Positions 43,019-53,796 are shown, counted from the stretch's first letter. The stretch: 64,000 nucleotides of DNA from Saccharomycopsis malanga (GCA_004014935.1 CP025324.1:620001-684000), one strand, 5' to 3'. Program-made: numbers and translations. The notes: generated by a model from the sequence alone, not told the origin.

Positions 43019-44299
43019 TCAATTGGCAGTAGTCTGGGCATAGAGTTTATAAGAGTCGAGACCCAAGATGTCTTGTAATGCTTTTTCGACGATTTGCGAG
43101 TGGTTTTCAGAAGCAAATTCTTCGGCAGTATCTGTATTTTGAGTTATGTTCAAAACAGACTGGTCAACATTACTGAAACTGCGTAAAAATTCCACTAGAA
43201 AAAGAGGAAGTATCTTTAAAAGTGGAATAAAATGCCCATAAATTGGCAATGTAAGTTCTCCAACGGCTCCGTGTTTTATTCTAGTGTAAATCTGGGTTGC
43301 CACCTTCTTGTGAGAAAGAACAGGGGCTAAAAACGGCTTAGGAGGCTGGACGTCATCAAAAAGAAGAGTATCTAACTGTCCCAATTTGACAAGTAAAAAG
43401 TTTATGTTAGCATATTGGCGGTTTTGAGTGCATAAATTCTTGTACTCGTGGATAATTGATTCATGGATTGCAATTATGGCAGCCTTTGTTGCAGAGTAGA
43501 TAGACAAGTTTGCTGGTGAAATGAGGCCCAACACCGATGCAATATTGACAATAAACAAACGATTCTCACTCAAAGTGTCACTATCTAAAACATTGTTGCC
43601 GGTGCGTAGTTTGAGTAACGTTTTCATTGTGAGAATATAGGAGAAAAGATTGATGCTGAATATAGACTGAATTTTCGAAAAACTCAAATCTTTGAACTCT
43701 TCGTTATGTTTGATACCCACCGCATTGACAAGAACTGTAATTTTGCCTATACTGGTTTCTATGGCTTTTATAATGCGCAAAAGCTTAAACTGGTCGGCCA
43801 CATCACACTGAAAAAAATGTATTCTTGACTTCAAATCGGAAACAGTGCATTCGGTAGTTTCTGAAGACCTCTGTAAATTTCGTGTTTCTTTGAGAAATGG
43901 CTTGCATATGTAATTCATATAGGTTTCTCGAGCAAATGCTTCGACATCAAGTTCATTAATATCCACTAGACACAACTGAATTTCTGGCTCGTTGACCAAA
44001 AACTGCCTTAAAGTCTCCAAGCCGAGCCCCTGAGAGCCTCCCACTATTAGTACCACATCTTTTGGATGAAGGACAAACTTTGGAGAGTTGTAGAAAAACC
44101 ATCTATTGCGATAATACTCATTGGCCCAAAATAGAAAATGTCCCACACTAATTATCATTAGACCTATAGTAGCCAGCCAAAATACTGAAGAACCAGAATC
44201 ATAATTTGCATAGGCCGCTGACAATAATAAACCTACCACACAGGTCTGCACCAAAGGGCTTAAAAGACTGTCTATACTGAAAGAGGTTGCCCGAGCCAT
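43019..44299 (-). CDS. Membrane-anchored short-chain dehydrogenase/reductase
   Basis: 426 aa. Two N-terminal membrane segments (about 14-30 and 40-58) precede a classical SDR domain. The cofactor loop is IVGGSQGLGLETL (Gly87-Gly93), LCLVDINE follows strand 2 (Asp suggests NAD(H) preference), CDV is at the cofactor ring, and NAVGIKHNE replaces the usual NNAG. The catalytic set is Ser in NIASVLGL and YSATKAA (YxxxK). The membrane-bound DHRS/retinol-dehydrogenase-like group, and yeast Tda5, have this layout. A C-terminal extension of about 50 residues is variable. The substrate cannot be read from sequence. The gene is followed closely by a perfect inverted repeat. Confidence 0.8.
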   Translation of the reverse strand: MARATSFSIDSLLSPLVQTCVVGLLLSAAYANYDSGSSVFWLATIGLMIISVGHFLFWANEYYRNRWFFYNSPKFVLHPKDVVLIVGGSQGLGLETLRQFLVNEPEIQLCLVDINELDVEAFARETYMNYICKPFLKETRNLQRSSETTECTVSDLKSRIHFFQCDVADQFKLLRIIKAIETSIGKITVLVNAVGIKHNEEFKDLSFSKIQSIFSINLFSYILTMKTLLKLRTGNNVLDSDTLSENRLFIVNIASVLGLISPANLSIYSATKAAIIAIHESIIHEYKNLCTQNRQYANINFLLVKLGQLDTLLFDDVQPPKPFLAPVLSHKKVATQIYTRIKHGAVGELTLPIYGHFIPLLKILPLFLVEFLRSFSNVDQSVLNITQNTDTAEEFASENHSQIVEKALQDILGLDSYKLYAQTTAN

Positions 44300-45185
44300 C
44301 TATTCTTGTTAATGTCCGGCAAATTTCTTGTAACAACCTGTAGCAACTCAATCCTTAATGTCGACAGCTGTTTTTTCCAAAAGGCCCTTTGATATTTTCA
44401 TCATTCAGCCATCAACTGGACCTACAAACCTCTGGATCATACTTTATATACTGATTGTTTCGTATAATCAATAAATATACTGGAGAGCATAGTGGTTATG
44501 TGCCCATGATATTTAAGTATATACCATTTATACATAGAACTATGAAGAGATAGTTACGGACAGGGTTGATATATTGGTATGTTGAAAGGTTGAAAGGCTA
44601 GGAAGCATATTAACGGCGATACATATATAGAAAGGTAGATAATATATCAATTTTGTAAAAGTGAAGCGAAATCAAAAACAGTTATTCACACTTCTCAATC
44701 AACAGATTGTAAGTCAGACACAAAATTTCAAATGACAGATGAAATATCAAGACTTTTACGACGCATAAAACGGTACCGAAAGTATAATTTATTTCATAAA
44801 TCTGGTACCTGAGATACATACAACTGATTTTGAGCTGTTGTAAACTCCATCTATTACAGTCTTTCTCGACATAAAAGTTGCATCCAGAACAAGTGACATT
44901 ATTAACAACTTATATTCAAAATAGTAATCTTATCAACTCAGCGCAGTTTCACGTAATTTCAACAAACCAACTGTTTACTGCTTATACAACAAATCAACTG
45001 TGCGGGAATCGAACCTGATTCATTTTTTAGGCTGGACTACTGGGCCATGCGCGTTCGACTACGCGGATATGCACCAGCGAAAATGAAAAATAATAGCATT
45101 ATTGGAGAAGACTATATAATAACATTCAAGCCAAATAACCCGGTATCAACATAGAGCCTACGGTACAATTGAAAGCTTGACGAAA
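44300..45185. other. Divergent intergenic: SDR gene and MTE1 promoters
   Basis: 886 bp, AT-rich. It holds one tRNA-like relic at 44997-45078; I see no gene. Confidence 0.45.
44997..45078 (-). other. tRNA-like relic with box A and box B
   Basis: The minus strand has CGCGTAGTCGAACGCG (a hairpin like a D arm), TGGCCCAGTAGT (box-A-like), and GGTTCGATTCC (a perfect box B). Box A to box B spacing is about 32 nt, too short for a full tRNA. The acceptor ends do not pair and no anticodon arm forms. It may be a decayed tRNA or a fragment of a tRNA-derived repeat. It shares GGCCATGCGC with family 2 on the other strand. Confidence 0.4.
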
Positions 45186-46793
45186 ATGGAATCAGAAGAG
45201 CAGTTACGACACGCAAAAGTGAAGGAATTCACGGTGCTTTTCACCAAACAGAAAGTCCAGAAGAACAAGACCTGGCACGATGGGTTTCTCAAGTACTACT
45301 TGAACAACAAGATACAGCTTTTTGACGAGCAAAGTAAAGCACTACTTGCAGAAGAGTTTGTGAAGAGGAATCAGGCCATGGAGGAGGGCGTTCAGATAAA
45401 CATCTCGAGCTATTTAATAGAACTTGGAGATTTAATCAGGGAATACGAACGAGACCTATCAGGCGCGTTTTCCAAGAAGCCTAAAGCTGATAAATCTGAT
45501 ATCAAACCACAACACGAGTTTACAACTCTCGCACCCTCTAGAAGCACGAGTGGGGCTAAACAAGGAGGACTTACGTACGTTAAAAGAGAGGTATCTTCTC
45601 CATTAAGAACAAGCACTGTACCTAATTATAGGCCGGTGGGGTTGCAAAAAAGAAAATCATTGAACCATAATGAAACCTTTTCAACCCCTGATATAAAACA
45701 AAGAAGTAAAACTGTAGACCCAATAACCAAAAGCGAGCCTCAACTAAGAAGCACAAGTATTAAGTCTACAGAAACGCCCAGCAAGTCAAGACAATCTAAT
45801 AACATACATACAAGCACTAAAACGACCAACAGCATACCAATACGAGCCAAAAGTACACCTACTAGTGTAAAATATGCTCTTATTGGCTCGCCAGGTACTA
45901 GACTCCGGTCGTCTCGCAGAACATCGGTTTTCTCTGATATAGGAATCCCCACACCGAAAATAAAGCAGAGGAAGAGTGGAGACGCAGAAGACAGCACACC
46001 TCTGAAGCCAGGTAAAAAACTGACTTCTGGTTCTTCAGAAAACTTGCCGGAAGTGCTGAAAAGAAGATTGAAGAAAAACAAACTTATGCCGAAACTAATG
46101 AGGCTTCATGGTCCCCCAAGACCTATTGAGATACCAAAAAAATTGTTAGAACAAACCAGTTTCGAGACAGAAAACAGCGAGGAGACAGTTGCTAAGAAGT
46201 CTGGGTATACCATCAAAGTAGAACACTCTGATTTAGAGGATTTTTTCCTGCTGAGCGAGGAAGAGAGTCATCATGGATCATTGAGTAAGTCTCCTGATTT
46301 ACCAAATACCGCAGAGCCAATTCCAGAGAGATTGAAGCCTCCGGAGCTTCATCAAAACATTGAACCACCGAAGAATAATCCAATTTTACTGGCCTCGGCT
46401 CAGACAGGTAATACAAATATTACAGAAAAGAAAAAATTACTGTCACATATTGAAGTGTATGCCTCTGATTCATCTCAGATATCAGAAAATGAGCTCAGTG
46501 ATGATGCTGAAGAGCGAAAAAACTTGAAACACGCCCAAACACCGAACAATAATCTCAAGGCGAGAGTTAAGCTTCTCAATCCAAACCTTGTTGATAACAC
46601 GCTCTCCACACAAACAAGAACATATCATTATACACCAAGCCCCGCTCAACAGGCTCCAAGTTCTGAAAAGGACAACGAGGGCAGCCCCAGTATGTCAGCT
46701 AGAAAGCTCGGACTCAAGATTTCCAGACGGATGCTTGTTGATAGCGGAAACATACACAGTAGAGTTTGTAAGGAGAACCTTGAGCAAGGTTGA
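45186..46793 (+). CDS. MTE1: Mte1-like protein (DUF2439/ZGRF1 N-terminal domain)
   Basis: 535 aa from the ATG at 45186. The N-terminal ~80 residues are the DUF2439 fold (EFTVLFTKQKVQKNKTWHDG, then FLKYYLNNKIQLFDEQSKALL). This fold is seen in yeast Mte1, fission yeast Dbl2 and human ZGRF1. Mte1 binds the Mph1/FANCM helicase at D-loops and telomeres. The remainder is disordered, rich in Ser, Lys and Pro, with repeated basic-Ser patches. The protein is about twice the length of S. cerevisiae Mte1 (271 aa), all in the disordered part. Orthology rests on the single domain. Confidence 0.8.
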   Translation: MESEEQLRHAKVKEFTVLFTKQKVQKNKTWHDGFLKYYLNNKIQLFDEQSKALLAEEFVKRNQAMEEGVQINISSYLIELGDLIREYERDLSGAFSKKPKADKSDIKPQHEFTTLAPSRSTSGAKQGGLTYVKREVSSPLRTSTVPNYRPVGLQKRKSLNHNETFSTPDIKQRSKTVDPITKSEPQLRSTSIKSTETPSKSRQSNNIHTSTKTTNSIPIRAKSTPTSVKYALIGSPGTRLRSSRRTSVFSDIGIPTPKIKQRKSGDAEDSTPLKPGKKLTSGSSENLPEVLKRRLKKNKLMPKLMRLHGPPRPIEIPKKLLEQTSFETENSEETVAKKSGYTIKVEHSDLEDFFLLSEEESHHGSLSKSPDLPNTAEPIPERLKPPELHQNIEPPKNNPILLASAQTGNTNITEKKKLLSHIEVYASDSSQISENELSDDAEERKNLKHAQTPNNNLKARVKLLNPNLVDNTLSTQTRTYHYTPSPAQQAPSSEKDNEGSPSMSARKLGLKISRRMLVDSGNIHSRVCKENLEQG

Positions 46794-47381
46794 TTTGTTT
46801 ATATATTATGAATACATATGAGTATTATATGGTCAATGCTGTAAGGCGGACGGATTTAATATAGTTCCGATATTTCAAGGCAGTAGCACCAGTATTTCTT
46901 TGTGACAAGGATACCAGCAGATCAAATCATAGACAATAACAAAACGATGACAGGGATACACATATCACTCAAGCGGAGACGACATCTGCAAAAATGAGGA
47001 ATACTACATTGAAGGACCAGGAATACTATGGAGAAACAAGCTTTTGAAAAGAACGGAAAATTAGACAGAAAACAATGTAAGAATTTTCAGCCGGAGCATG
47101 GAAGAACAATGTGAAAAAAATATAAACGATATAAGAAACATAAATAACAAAACATTGAACACATGTAAAAACGACCAACCTTGATAAATAGCAAACTGAA
47201 ACCAAACATATATAATACTTTATAAGTAGAAAAAAAAGCAGAATTAAAAAACGAAAGCAAAATTGGGAAACTATAGCACAGCAAAAGGAACAAGAGAAAA
47301 TAAAATGCTTTATGGAAAGAGGAAGTGTCATTGGAAAGTAAGATAACAACGGAAAGTAATGGTGTATTTTTATTGTTATTA
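46794..47381. other. Intergenic between convergent MTE1 and RCK2
   Basis: 588 bp, A-rich on the plus strand. Overlapping minus-strand frames here are low-complexity Phe/Leu translations of T-rich DNA and are not genes. I see nothing else. Confidence 0.5.
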
Positions 47382-49852
47382 TTAATGGCCATTAGTGACA
47401 GTTGTTGGGGCTATTGCATTGGATTTTCGTCTTCTTTCAAGCATGGAAGAATTGTTCAAGTCTAAATTGAAGTTATTTAAGGAATGTTCAATTGTGTCAT
47501 TGATTTGACTATCGAGACTCATTCTAGAATGGTTGTTTTTGATATTATTCACTCTTGGAGGGTACGTATCACCAGAGCTTGAAGGGCGAGTGACAGATAA
47601 CTTCTTAGCGTTATTAGCTATTGAGTTTTGTTTCAACTTTGATGTTTTTGAGTATTCTTCATCACTACTAGAATTATCCTCCACCAAATCCTCCTCTTCA
47701 TCTACTTCATCATATTGTTCTTCATCTGTATCATGGACACCATCGAATTTCAAGTTGATGGGACATGGAGTTCTAGGCAAGGTGTTTTTTCTTTTAGGTA
47801 TGAACGATACAGCATTCAAACTGTCAGTCAAACTAGAGATGGCTGTTGCAGTTGAGCCTTGACGGGCTGCGTCAGTGGCTTTGTAGCTGTATTCGTTATT
47901 ATCAACATTATCGAAGGATCTGGAGTTGTCGTTGATTGATATCGTACTGTGAGGAAGAGAGCCATTACCATTATGTTGTTCTTGTGACTTGTTGATTAAA
48001 ATAGGTATTGGATGTTCTTGATTCTTGATAGATTTGTCTTGATAGTTTCTAATGGATTGTTCAGAACTATTAGAATCAACATCTTTCTTGCGTAAAACTA
48101 AGTTCTTCACATGAACCTTAGGATCTGACGGAGATGAAGGACCAGATGGGACAACCAGCTCTTTATGACATGTTTGAGGTTCCTCTTCATCGAGTTGGCG
48201 TAATGGAGATGGGGTTCCAGAAAAATCAAACGACCGGTTAGAATTGTGTTTGTTCTTCATTTTCTGGGGCTTATGGGAAGTTAAATAGTCCAAATTTTCT
48301 CTTTCAAACTCTATATTCTTGTTGAATATTTGTTTGTATCGTTTCTCTTTCTGTATCAACTCCTTATCTTCGACATTATTATTTGGATTGATCCGATTAG
48401 GAGTGGTGAGTGGAGATGCCTTGGCAGAAGTGTTATTACTATTACCAGATGTTGGCTCTTCCTCAACAACAAGGCTTTGATAACTAGGAAAATAATCTAC
48501 ATTTGCCTTTTCATTATAGTTTCTGCGTTGTTTGAGTCTTGCACTTTGTCGGTAGCCTCCTTGAAGCATCCATGGATCACACAAAAGTTGATCTATGGAA
48601 TATCGTTTCAAGGGATTGACGTTCAACAAGTTCTGAACCAACTTTTTCGCATCAACGCTGATTTCATCCCACCAAGGCGAAAGAAATTCGTATTCTCCCT
48701 TCAAATTTTTGTCCAATAGTTTAGCCTGGTCATTATTGTCGTCGAAAAACGGCGGAAACCCGCACAACAACGTATATAAAACGCATCCTATGGCCCATAG
48801 ATCCACAGATTTGCTATACTTTTCGACCTTGACAATCTCTGGAGCAGTGTAACCAGCAGTTCCACAAGGCGTTTGAGTGGTGGTGTTCCACAAGACCTTT
48901 GATAAGCCAAAATCGGCAAGCTTTACAATTCCAATACCACCGCCACCAATGTCTTTTATGAAATAACCTTCGTCAATTTTTTCATCTCCGTCGGACTGAC
49001 GTTTGGATTTGAAAAACTCTGTTTGAGGCCGTGGCCTGTATTCACAGGGGACAAACAAAAGATTCTCAGGCTTGATATCACGGTGGGCAACACCAATCTC
49101 CTCATGTAAATACTTTATCGCATTGGCTACTTGCACTATGATGTGTCTAGACAAATCCTCACTGAAATAGGTAAAGTTGATAATCTGCTTGAAGATTTCG
49201 CCACCAGCACAATACTCCAACACTAGAAAGAAGTTGTCCCGGGACTCTATGGCATTATACAATTTTACAATATTCTTATGGTTTAATTTTTTCATGATGG
49301 AAATCTCCTTAAGTATGCCGTCAGCCTGGGCGTCATTGATACGGGTTTTGCTGATGATCTTGATGGCTACAAACCGCCCACCATTCAATATATCTACAGC
49401 CTTATGGACGGTCGAAAACGCCCCTTCTCCAATCTGCTCTATCAAGGTGTATTTACCCTGGAGCTCAGCATATGGTTGTATACCATCTGGATGGGTGTTA
49501 TTATCTATGACATCATCCACTTGGGTCTGTTCATGACGTGTTTCTGAGAAATCGACGCTGTTTTCCTTACTTTCGTCTTTACCAGACAACTGCTGGCTGC
49601 CAGAGCCATGGGGATTGTCTAACGAAGACTCCTGGGACGACGGGACGGTTTCGGAATGAACCACATTGTATTTCGGGAACCTGCTGTGATCCGTGGCCGA
49701 GACATTGGACGGGGACTTCTTATGAGACTTGTTATTACTGGATGTGTTGTTCTTATTCGACTTTTTGATTAAATTTTTAAAATTCTAAGACGTTAGTATA
49801 ACCCACGCAATTATTTACCACTCGGATCCGAAAAACATACCTGAAAGATCAT
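47382..49852 (-). CDS. RCK2: MAPKAP-type protein kinase Rck2, with a 12-nt first exon
   Basis: Minus-strand exons 49852-49841 (ATG ATC TTT CAG) and 49784-47382, giving 804 aa. The 56-nt intron starts GTATGT and ends TACTAACGTCTTAG. The spliced start is MIFQNFKNLIKKSNKNNTSS. The kinase domain spans about 116-410: GEGAFSTVHKA, VAIKIISK, HRDIKPENLL, DFGLSKVL, GTAGYTAPE. A lineage-specific insertion between HRD and DFG (RPRPQTEFFKSKRQSDGDEK and onward) is typical of Rck1/Rck2. A long Ser/Asn-rich C-tail follows. Rck2 is a calmodulin-kinase-like target of the Hog1 MAPK that controls translation under stress. A 3-codon upstream ORF overlaps the start (see findings). One AGGGG lies at 50096-50100. 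Confidence 0.92.
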
Positions 49853-49863
49853 TATGTGGTCAT
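49852..49863 (-). promoter_or_regulatory. Upstream ORF of RCK2 overlapping the main ATG
   Basis: ATG ACC ACA TAA on the minus strand. The last A of TAA is the first base of the RCK2 ATG (TAATG). Its effect depends on where the mRNA starts, which sequence alone does not show. Confidence 0.45.
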
Positions 49864-50447
49864 TGTATGGTACCTCACCACTAAAAAAAACACAGCAAAA
49901 GAATGTGAGATAGATAGCAACAAAAAGAACAGCAAACCAAGATAATAAAACAAAAAATAACACTCTAATACTAAGGATTTATCTCTTTTATGGGCTTATG
50001 GTTCGTTTTAGAAAGGAAGATTAATCCATCAGAAAAACTTAAATCGTCGAAAATCAGACTTTTGGGCGGAGTGCGGATAGTATAAACGGGGTGTGAGGGG
50101 AGAAGTTATGAATATGGTGGTTTGTATGGTTTTTATGATTGTATTTTCAGTTTATCAAGGTGTTTGTAGCTGGTATTTAGCCGATGGTTAGCTGATGTTT
50201 TGTAGGATGTTTTCTGTACAGCTGGGTGTACATGTAGGATTGTAGTAGAAATTTTTTTACATGGTATTAAGGGTAGTATTTGTATGATACTTTTTATGGT
50301 ACTAGCGAGTAGATAGCAAGTGTGTACATTGGGTGTGTACTGGGTGGAATATACGGTAATGATGTAATTCGTGGCGGGCACCCTTGGAACGTTAATTATT
50401 AGATACATTGGTGCTATTTTGAACATTTGAATAATTCTCATTGACTA

Positions 50448-50622
50448 AAACCGATAGTTCAACGGCCAGTAGCCTTGGAAAAGAAAATAAAAGACCTACC
50501 AAGCTCAAGAGTGATACGACTATGATCAAAAGAATATTATTGGGCCTTACCAAGCCCCTTTAGACATAGTGCGGATATACAAAACTGACATTTACTGGGC
50601 TCGAAGTAAAAGATATTATTTA
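50448..50622 (+). repeat. Family 1 tRNA-derived SINE-like repeat, full-length diverged (1e)
   Basis: It aligns with 1d along its whole length: CGATAGTTCAACGGCCAGTAG at the head, AAGAAAATAAAAGACCTACC, GACTATGATCAAAAGAATATT, TTTAGACATAGTGCGGATATAC, TTTACTGGGCTCGAAGTAAA and a shortened ATTATT tail. It is short-subfamily (no TTCCTTACTGGG insertion). No clear target-site duplication remains. Family 2 copy 2b begins 14 bp after it. Confidence 0.75.
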
Positions 50623-50636
50623 ATACGCCTACATGA

Positions 50637-51148
50637 AATGCCTTACTATTGCCAAGTGGCCAAGTTGGTTAGGCCATGCGCCACGCAAGACAATGTGGAA
50701 ATTAGGTGTGGCGTTCCTCACTTTGGGTTTTGGGACTCGATTCCCACTCTCGACTTTTTGGAGTAGTGATCCAATGTTTTTTTAACTTAAATCAGTACTT
50801 TCCAGGCTATTTTGATTTGAAATAATATACCACAACATTTTGAATTTTTTCACTATTTTATAGTATTATTTAAAATAAATAATATCAGAATTTCGAACAA
50901 ATAATTGATATAACGGAAAATTGTCAATTTTAACAAAAAGTTGATTCTTTTAAGTCACATTCTAGAGTTTTTACAACGAACCAAACCATACAAAAACTAT
51001 ATTTTGATATTCGGTAAAATCTAGTGTTTTTCATCATGTACTTTGTTTAGAGATTAAAGTATCATTTTGTCGAAATTTACACATAATTTGTTGAAAATCA
51101 TGTTTTTCACCTCTCAGAGAGACTTCCTTTAATTCTTGACATTGTTCT
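50637..51148 (+). repeat. Family 2 tRNA-promoter repeat (2b)
   Basis: 512 bp, nearly identical to 2a. Box A TGGCCAAGTTGG is at 50657-50668, stem halves CGCCAC at 50679-50684 and GTGGCG at 50708-50713, box-B-like GACTCGATTCC at 50734-50744, and T5 at 50755-50759. The conserved ~390 bp that follows ends at GACATTGTTC. Flanks differ from those of 2a from the base after this point, so both ends of the repeated unit are sharp. Confidence 0.83.
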
Positions 51149-51885
51149 ATAGTTTTCAGTTGCTTTCAGTTTTATTTGTGTTTCTTTTAAAATTTTGAAA
51201 AGCTTTTACCCCAAAGAAATACGCATCTCAAGAGCTAAAAAAAGGTATAGTTTATTATAGGTTCTCAAAGAGACTTTAATTTGATAAATATCATTATACA
51301 TTAGCAGACTAGCATATTTCATCTTCCTGTATATTTTGAATATTTTTTTGGAGCTCGGAAGAGCGTTATGTGCTTATTAACAAGCGTTCTACTTCGGTTC
51401 TGGGGAGTCCGTTCAATAAATATATTTATTGCTATTCAAGCAAATGGGTTGATGTTACTTTGACTTAGTGAAGGACTGTGTTACTTGATGAGAATTGAAT
51501 AAAATGTTGAAGTGTAATTTGGATCGCTTGTTGTATCATAGTATAGTTTCTCAAGTATTTTTTCTAAGATACACTGCTGAAATGTTTAATTACTTATTAG
51601 TATACTAGCTTTTTCCAACTACAAAGAACGCTTTGAAAAACTTGAAATCTTTTACATTCCTATAACGTCATATACGAGTCTCAAAAAAGGCAAAATAATG
51701 CTGTAAAACAGATTTTTTTGACATTATCAGGCCAAACTGTTAATAGTAATAACCAAAGTAATACAATATATTGTGAAAACCCATTCTATTGGCAAAAAGG
51801 ACAGATGTGACTAAGAAAAGCAAGGGAAAAACTAAATGAATGACTAACATAAAACAAGGGTAAGTACAACAAACTATTAAGTGCA

Positions 51886-53082
51886 CTATTTCTTTGGTTC
51901 TGGCTCTTTTTCCCCAGCAGAAATGTTGACATCGACTGGTTTGTCGTTCTTTGGGCCGGTGGCAAAAGCTCTGTCCTCTGGTTTGTCTTCTTCCTTTGCA
52001 GTACCAACCTCACCCTTGGCAGTAGCCTCGGTTCTTTTGTTGGTTTCGTGGATTTTGGCGAAAATGGTGTCTACTTCGTTGCTTCTGAGCTCTGCATTTC
52101 TCAAAAACTTGTGATACTCGTCTTGAATAGACTTTGGCAACTTGCTCACAACTCTCTCATCAAGAGTCTCGGTGAAGTCTCTGAAAAAGACCTTAGTGGA
52201 CTCAGAGTATACAATTCTCAACCAGTAGAAGAGTAAAAAGATGACAAGAGCAAACCCAGAGGTGCCTCTGAACAACAAAGTGTTAGTGAGCAACACAAGA
52301 ATTAAGCCCAACTCATTGTAGGAGATCACCATAGCCAAATGCTTGGTGAAGCCTTTAGGATATTTATGCAAGAGGTTGTAATACTTGCTCAACTGTAGAA
52401 AACTAATGAGTACACAGGGCAAAATCTTGAACACGGACGATCTTGTGAAGAACCAAACTACGACCAAAAACAAGTATTGGAAGTTTTCGGTTGTGATGAG
52501 CGCACCAATATTAGGAACACCGGCCCCAAACTTGGAGACAATCGACATGGTGTACGCCATCACTGCGCCTAACAAAGAGGTACGATACGCTATTCTGGAG
52601 TAAAATCCTCTTCTGTTTCTAAAGTTCAAGAAATAGATACCAAAAAACAAGGTGCCAAACATAAATGTCGTGATATGGCCAAGCACCCACAAGAGTTTTG
52701 TATAGTTTTTCTTTACCGGTTGTTTCTTTCTCAAGATTTTGCGCTTGCCTGTGGGAATTGACCCCGGGACACTTTGCATGACTTCTGGAGACCCTGTGGA
52801 GGCTCCTGGCGCCTTTGCTCCAGAGCCTGTTTGCTGCGGTTTTCCTCCTGGCGGTGCTTGTTGGTAGCCATTATTCTGCAAATACGAAGGCTGCCCCGGC
52901 TCTTTGCTCAACTCGCCCTTCGCAGTGGCTTTGTCAGTGCTGGTCAATGGTGGCCCCTGCGAGTTGCCAGATACTGGCCCAAACCCTTGATATGTGTTTC
53001 CATTCGCTGGCGCCTGCTGCTCATTGCTCACAGCGGTGCTTCCATTAGGAACAGCATTTGGCATTGCTTGTGTGTCCGACAT
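51886..53082 (-). CDS. POM33: Pom33/Per33 family (TMEM33) membrane protein
   Basis: 398 aa. The C-terminal ~270 residues match the TMEM33/Pom33 family: several membrane segments (LLWVLGHITTFMFGTLFFGI, TSLLGAVMAYTMSIV, LFLVVVWFFTRSSVFKILPC, LGLILVLLTNTLLF, GFALVIFLLFYWLRIVYS), then an amphipathic region (KLPKSIQDEYHKFLRNAE). Pom33 acts in nuclear pore distribution and ER/nuclear envelope shape; S. cerevisiae has the pair Pom33 (279 aa) and Per33. About 115 residues at the N-terminus are a disordered Gly/Pro/Gln/Ser-rich extension ending in a basic KRKILRKKQPVKK. I cannot tell Pom33 from Per33. Confidence 0.85.
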   Translation of the reverse strand: MSDTQAMPNAVPNGSTAVSNEQQAPANGNTYQGFGPVSGNSQGPPLTSTDKATAKGELSKEPGQPSYLQNNGYQQAPPGGKPQQTGSGAKAPGASTGSPEVMQSVPGSIPTGKRKILRKKQPVKKNYTKLLWVLGHITTFMFGTLFFGIYFLNFRNRRGFYSRIAYRTSLLGAVMAYTMSIVSKFGAGVPNIGALITTENFQYLFLVVVWFFTRSSVFKILPCVLISFLQLSKYYNLLHKYPKGFTKHLAMVISYNELGLILVLLTNTLLFRGTSGFALVIFLLFYWLRIVYSESTKVFFRDFTETLDERVVSKLPKSIQDEYHKFLRNAELRSNEVDTIFAKIHETNKRTEATAKGEVGTAKEEDKPEDRAFATGPKNDKPVDVNISAGEKEPEPKK

Positions 53083-53796
53083 CCTTCTTATTAATCACTC
53101 CTGATTGCGTTGATAATTGTCAATTGCACAAACAAAACTCGATAATACCCTTTTTTTAATTCCAGTAAAATTAGCTGGGCTGGGTCCTCCAAACTTGGAC
53201 TTTATTGTTTCTCGCTTCATTAGAGAGCAAACTTACCCAATTTCATCTCAATACACTGCCATCCACCCCGTCAGCCATCACACCCACCCTCTGAATTTTT
53301 CAGTTGCGATATGCGTGGAGACGCGCGTGCTGTATGGTTAGTGCAGGTTATTGCCTAACATTGCAGCTCTCATAACAAAGCTCAAGAAGTTGTTGTCATT
53401 GACTGGCAGTAGGCTTTACAAAAGGTCCTGTTGTAAAAGCAGCATTGCTTTTAGTAAAAATTGCCCAAATACTCTCAGATATTCTTATTGGAATGCTCCT
53501 TAGCATGAAAGGTGAAAAAGTGAGTAAACTACTATCGCAATACAAGAATATAAATCCTGCCAAACCTGCGTTATTGTATCAACTGTAAGTAGTAAAGCTG
53601 CAAATAACAACTACCGGCCAAATACTCATCAACATGAATAAATAAAAGTCATTCTCGCTTGAATATTTACAATATTATTTAAACACTTATCAGGAAGTAA
53701 TGCATTATTATGCATTAATACGTATTGCGCACCTGACTTTTTCAGATTGTTTATATACCAAAAAGGCATAGTTGAAATGTGCTACAATATCAACCA
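53083..53796. other. Divergent intergenic: POM33 and DAD3 promoters
   Basis: 714 bp. It has a TAATGCAT/ATGCATTA inverted repeat at 53698-53717 and an upstream ORF abutting DAD3 (both listed separately). Confidence 0.5.
53698..53717. repeat. TAATGCAT inverted repeat with 4-bp spacer upstream of DAD3
   Basis: TAATGCAT, spacer TATT, ATGCATTA: perfect 8-bp arms. This is the same arm-4-arm design as the longer TGCAT repeat at 42980-43013. It sits 80-100 bp upstream of the DAD3 ATG. Confidence 0.55.

Larger units (their letters stand above)
49853..51885. other. Intergenic: RCK2 promoter and POM33 3' region, with both repeat families
   Basis: 2.0 kb. The RCK2 promoter occupies the left part. Family 1 copy 1e (50448-50622) and family 2 copy 2b (50637-51148) lie head to tail in the middle. 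The right 740 bp is AT-rich with no gene seen. Confidence 0.55.

Noticed and set aside
47026-47392. Overlapping ~100-codon minus-strand frames rich in Phe and Leu
   Set aside because: Low-complexity translation of T-rich intergenic DNA in two frames at once; not gene-like.
50134-50441. 102-codon minus-strand frame upstream of RCK2
   Set aside because: No domain, odd composition, and it lies in the RCK2 promoter region.
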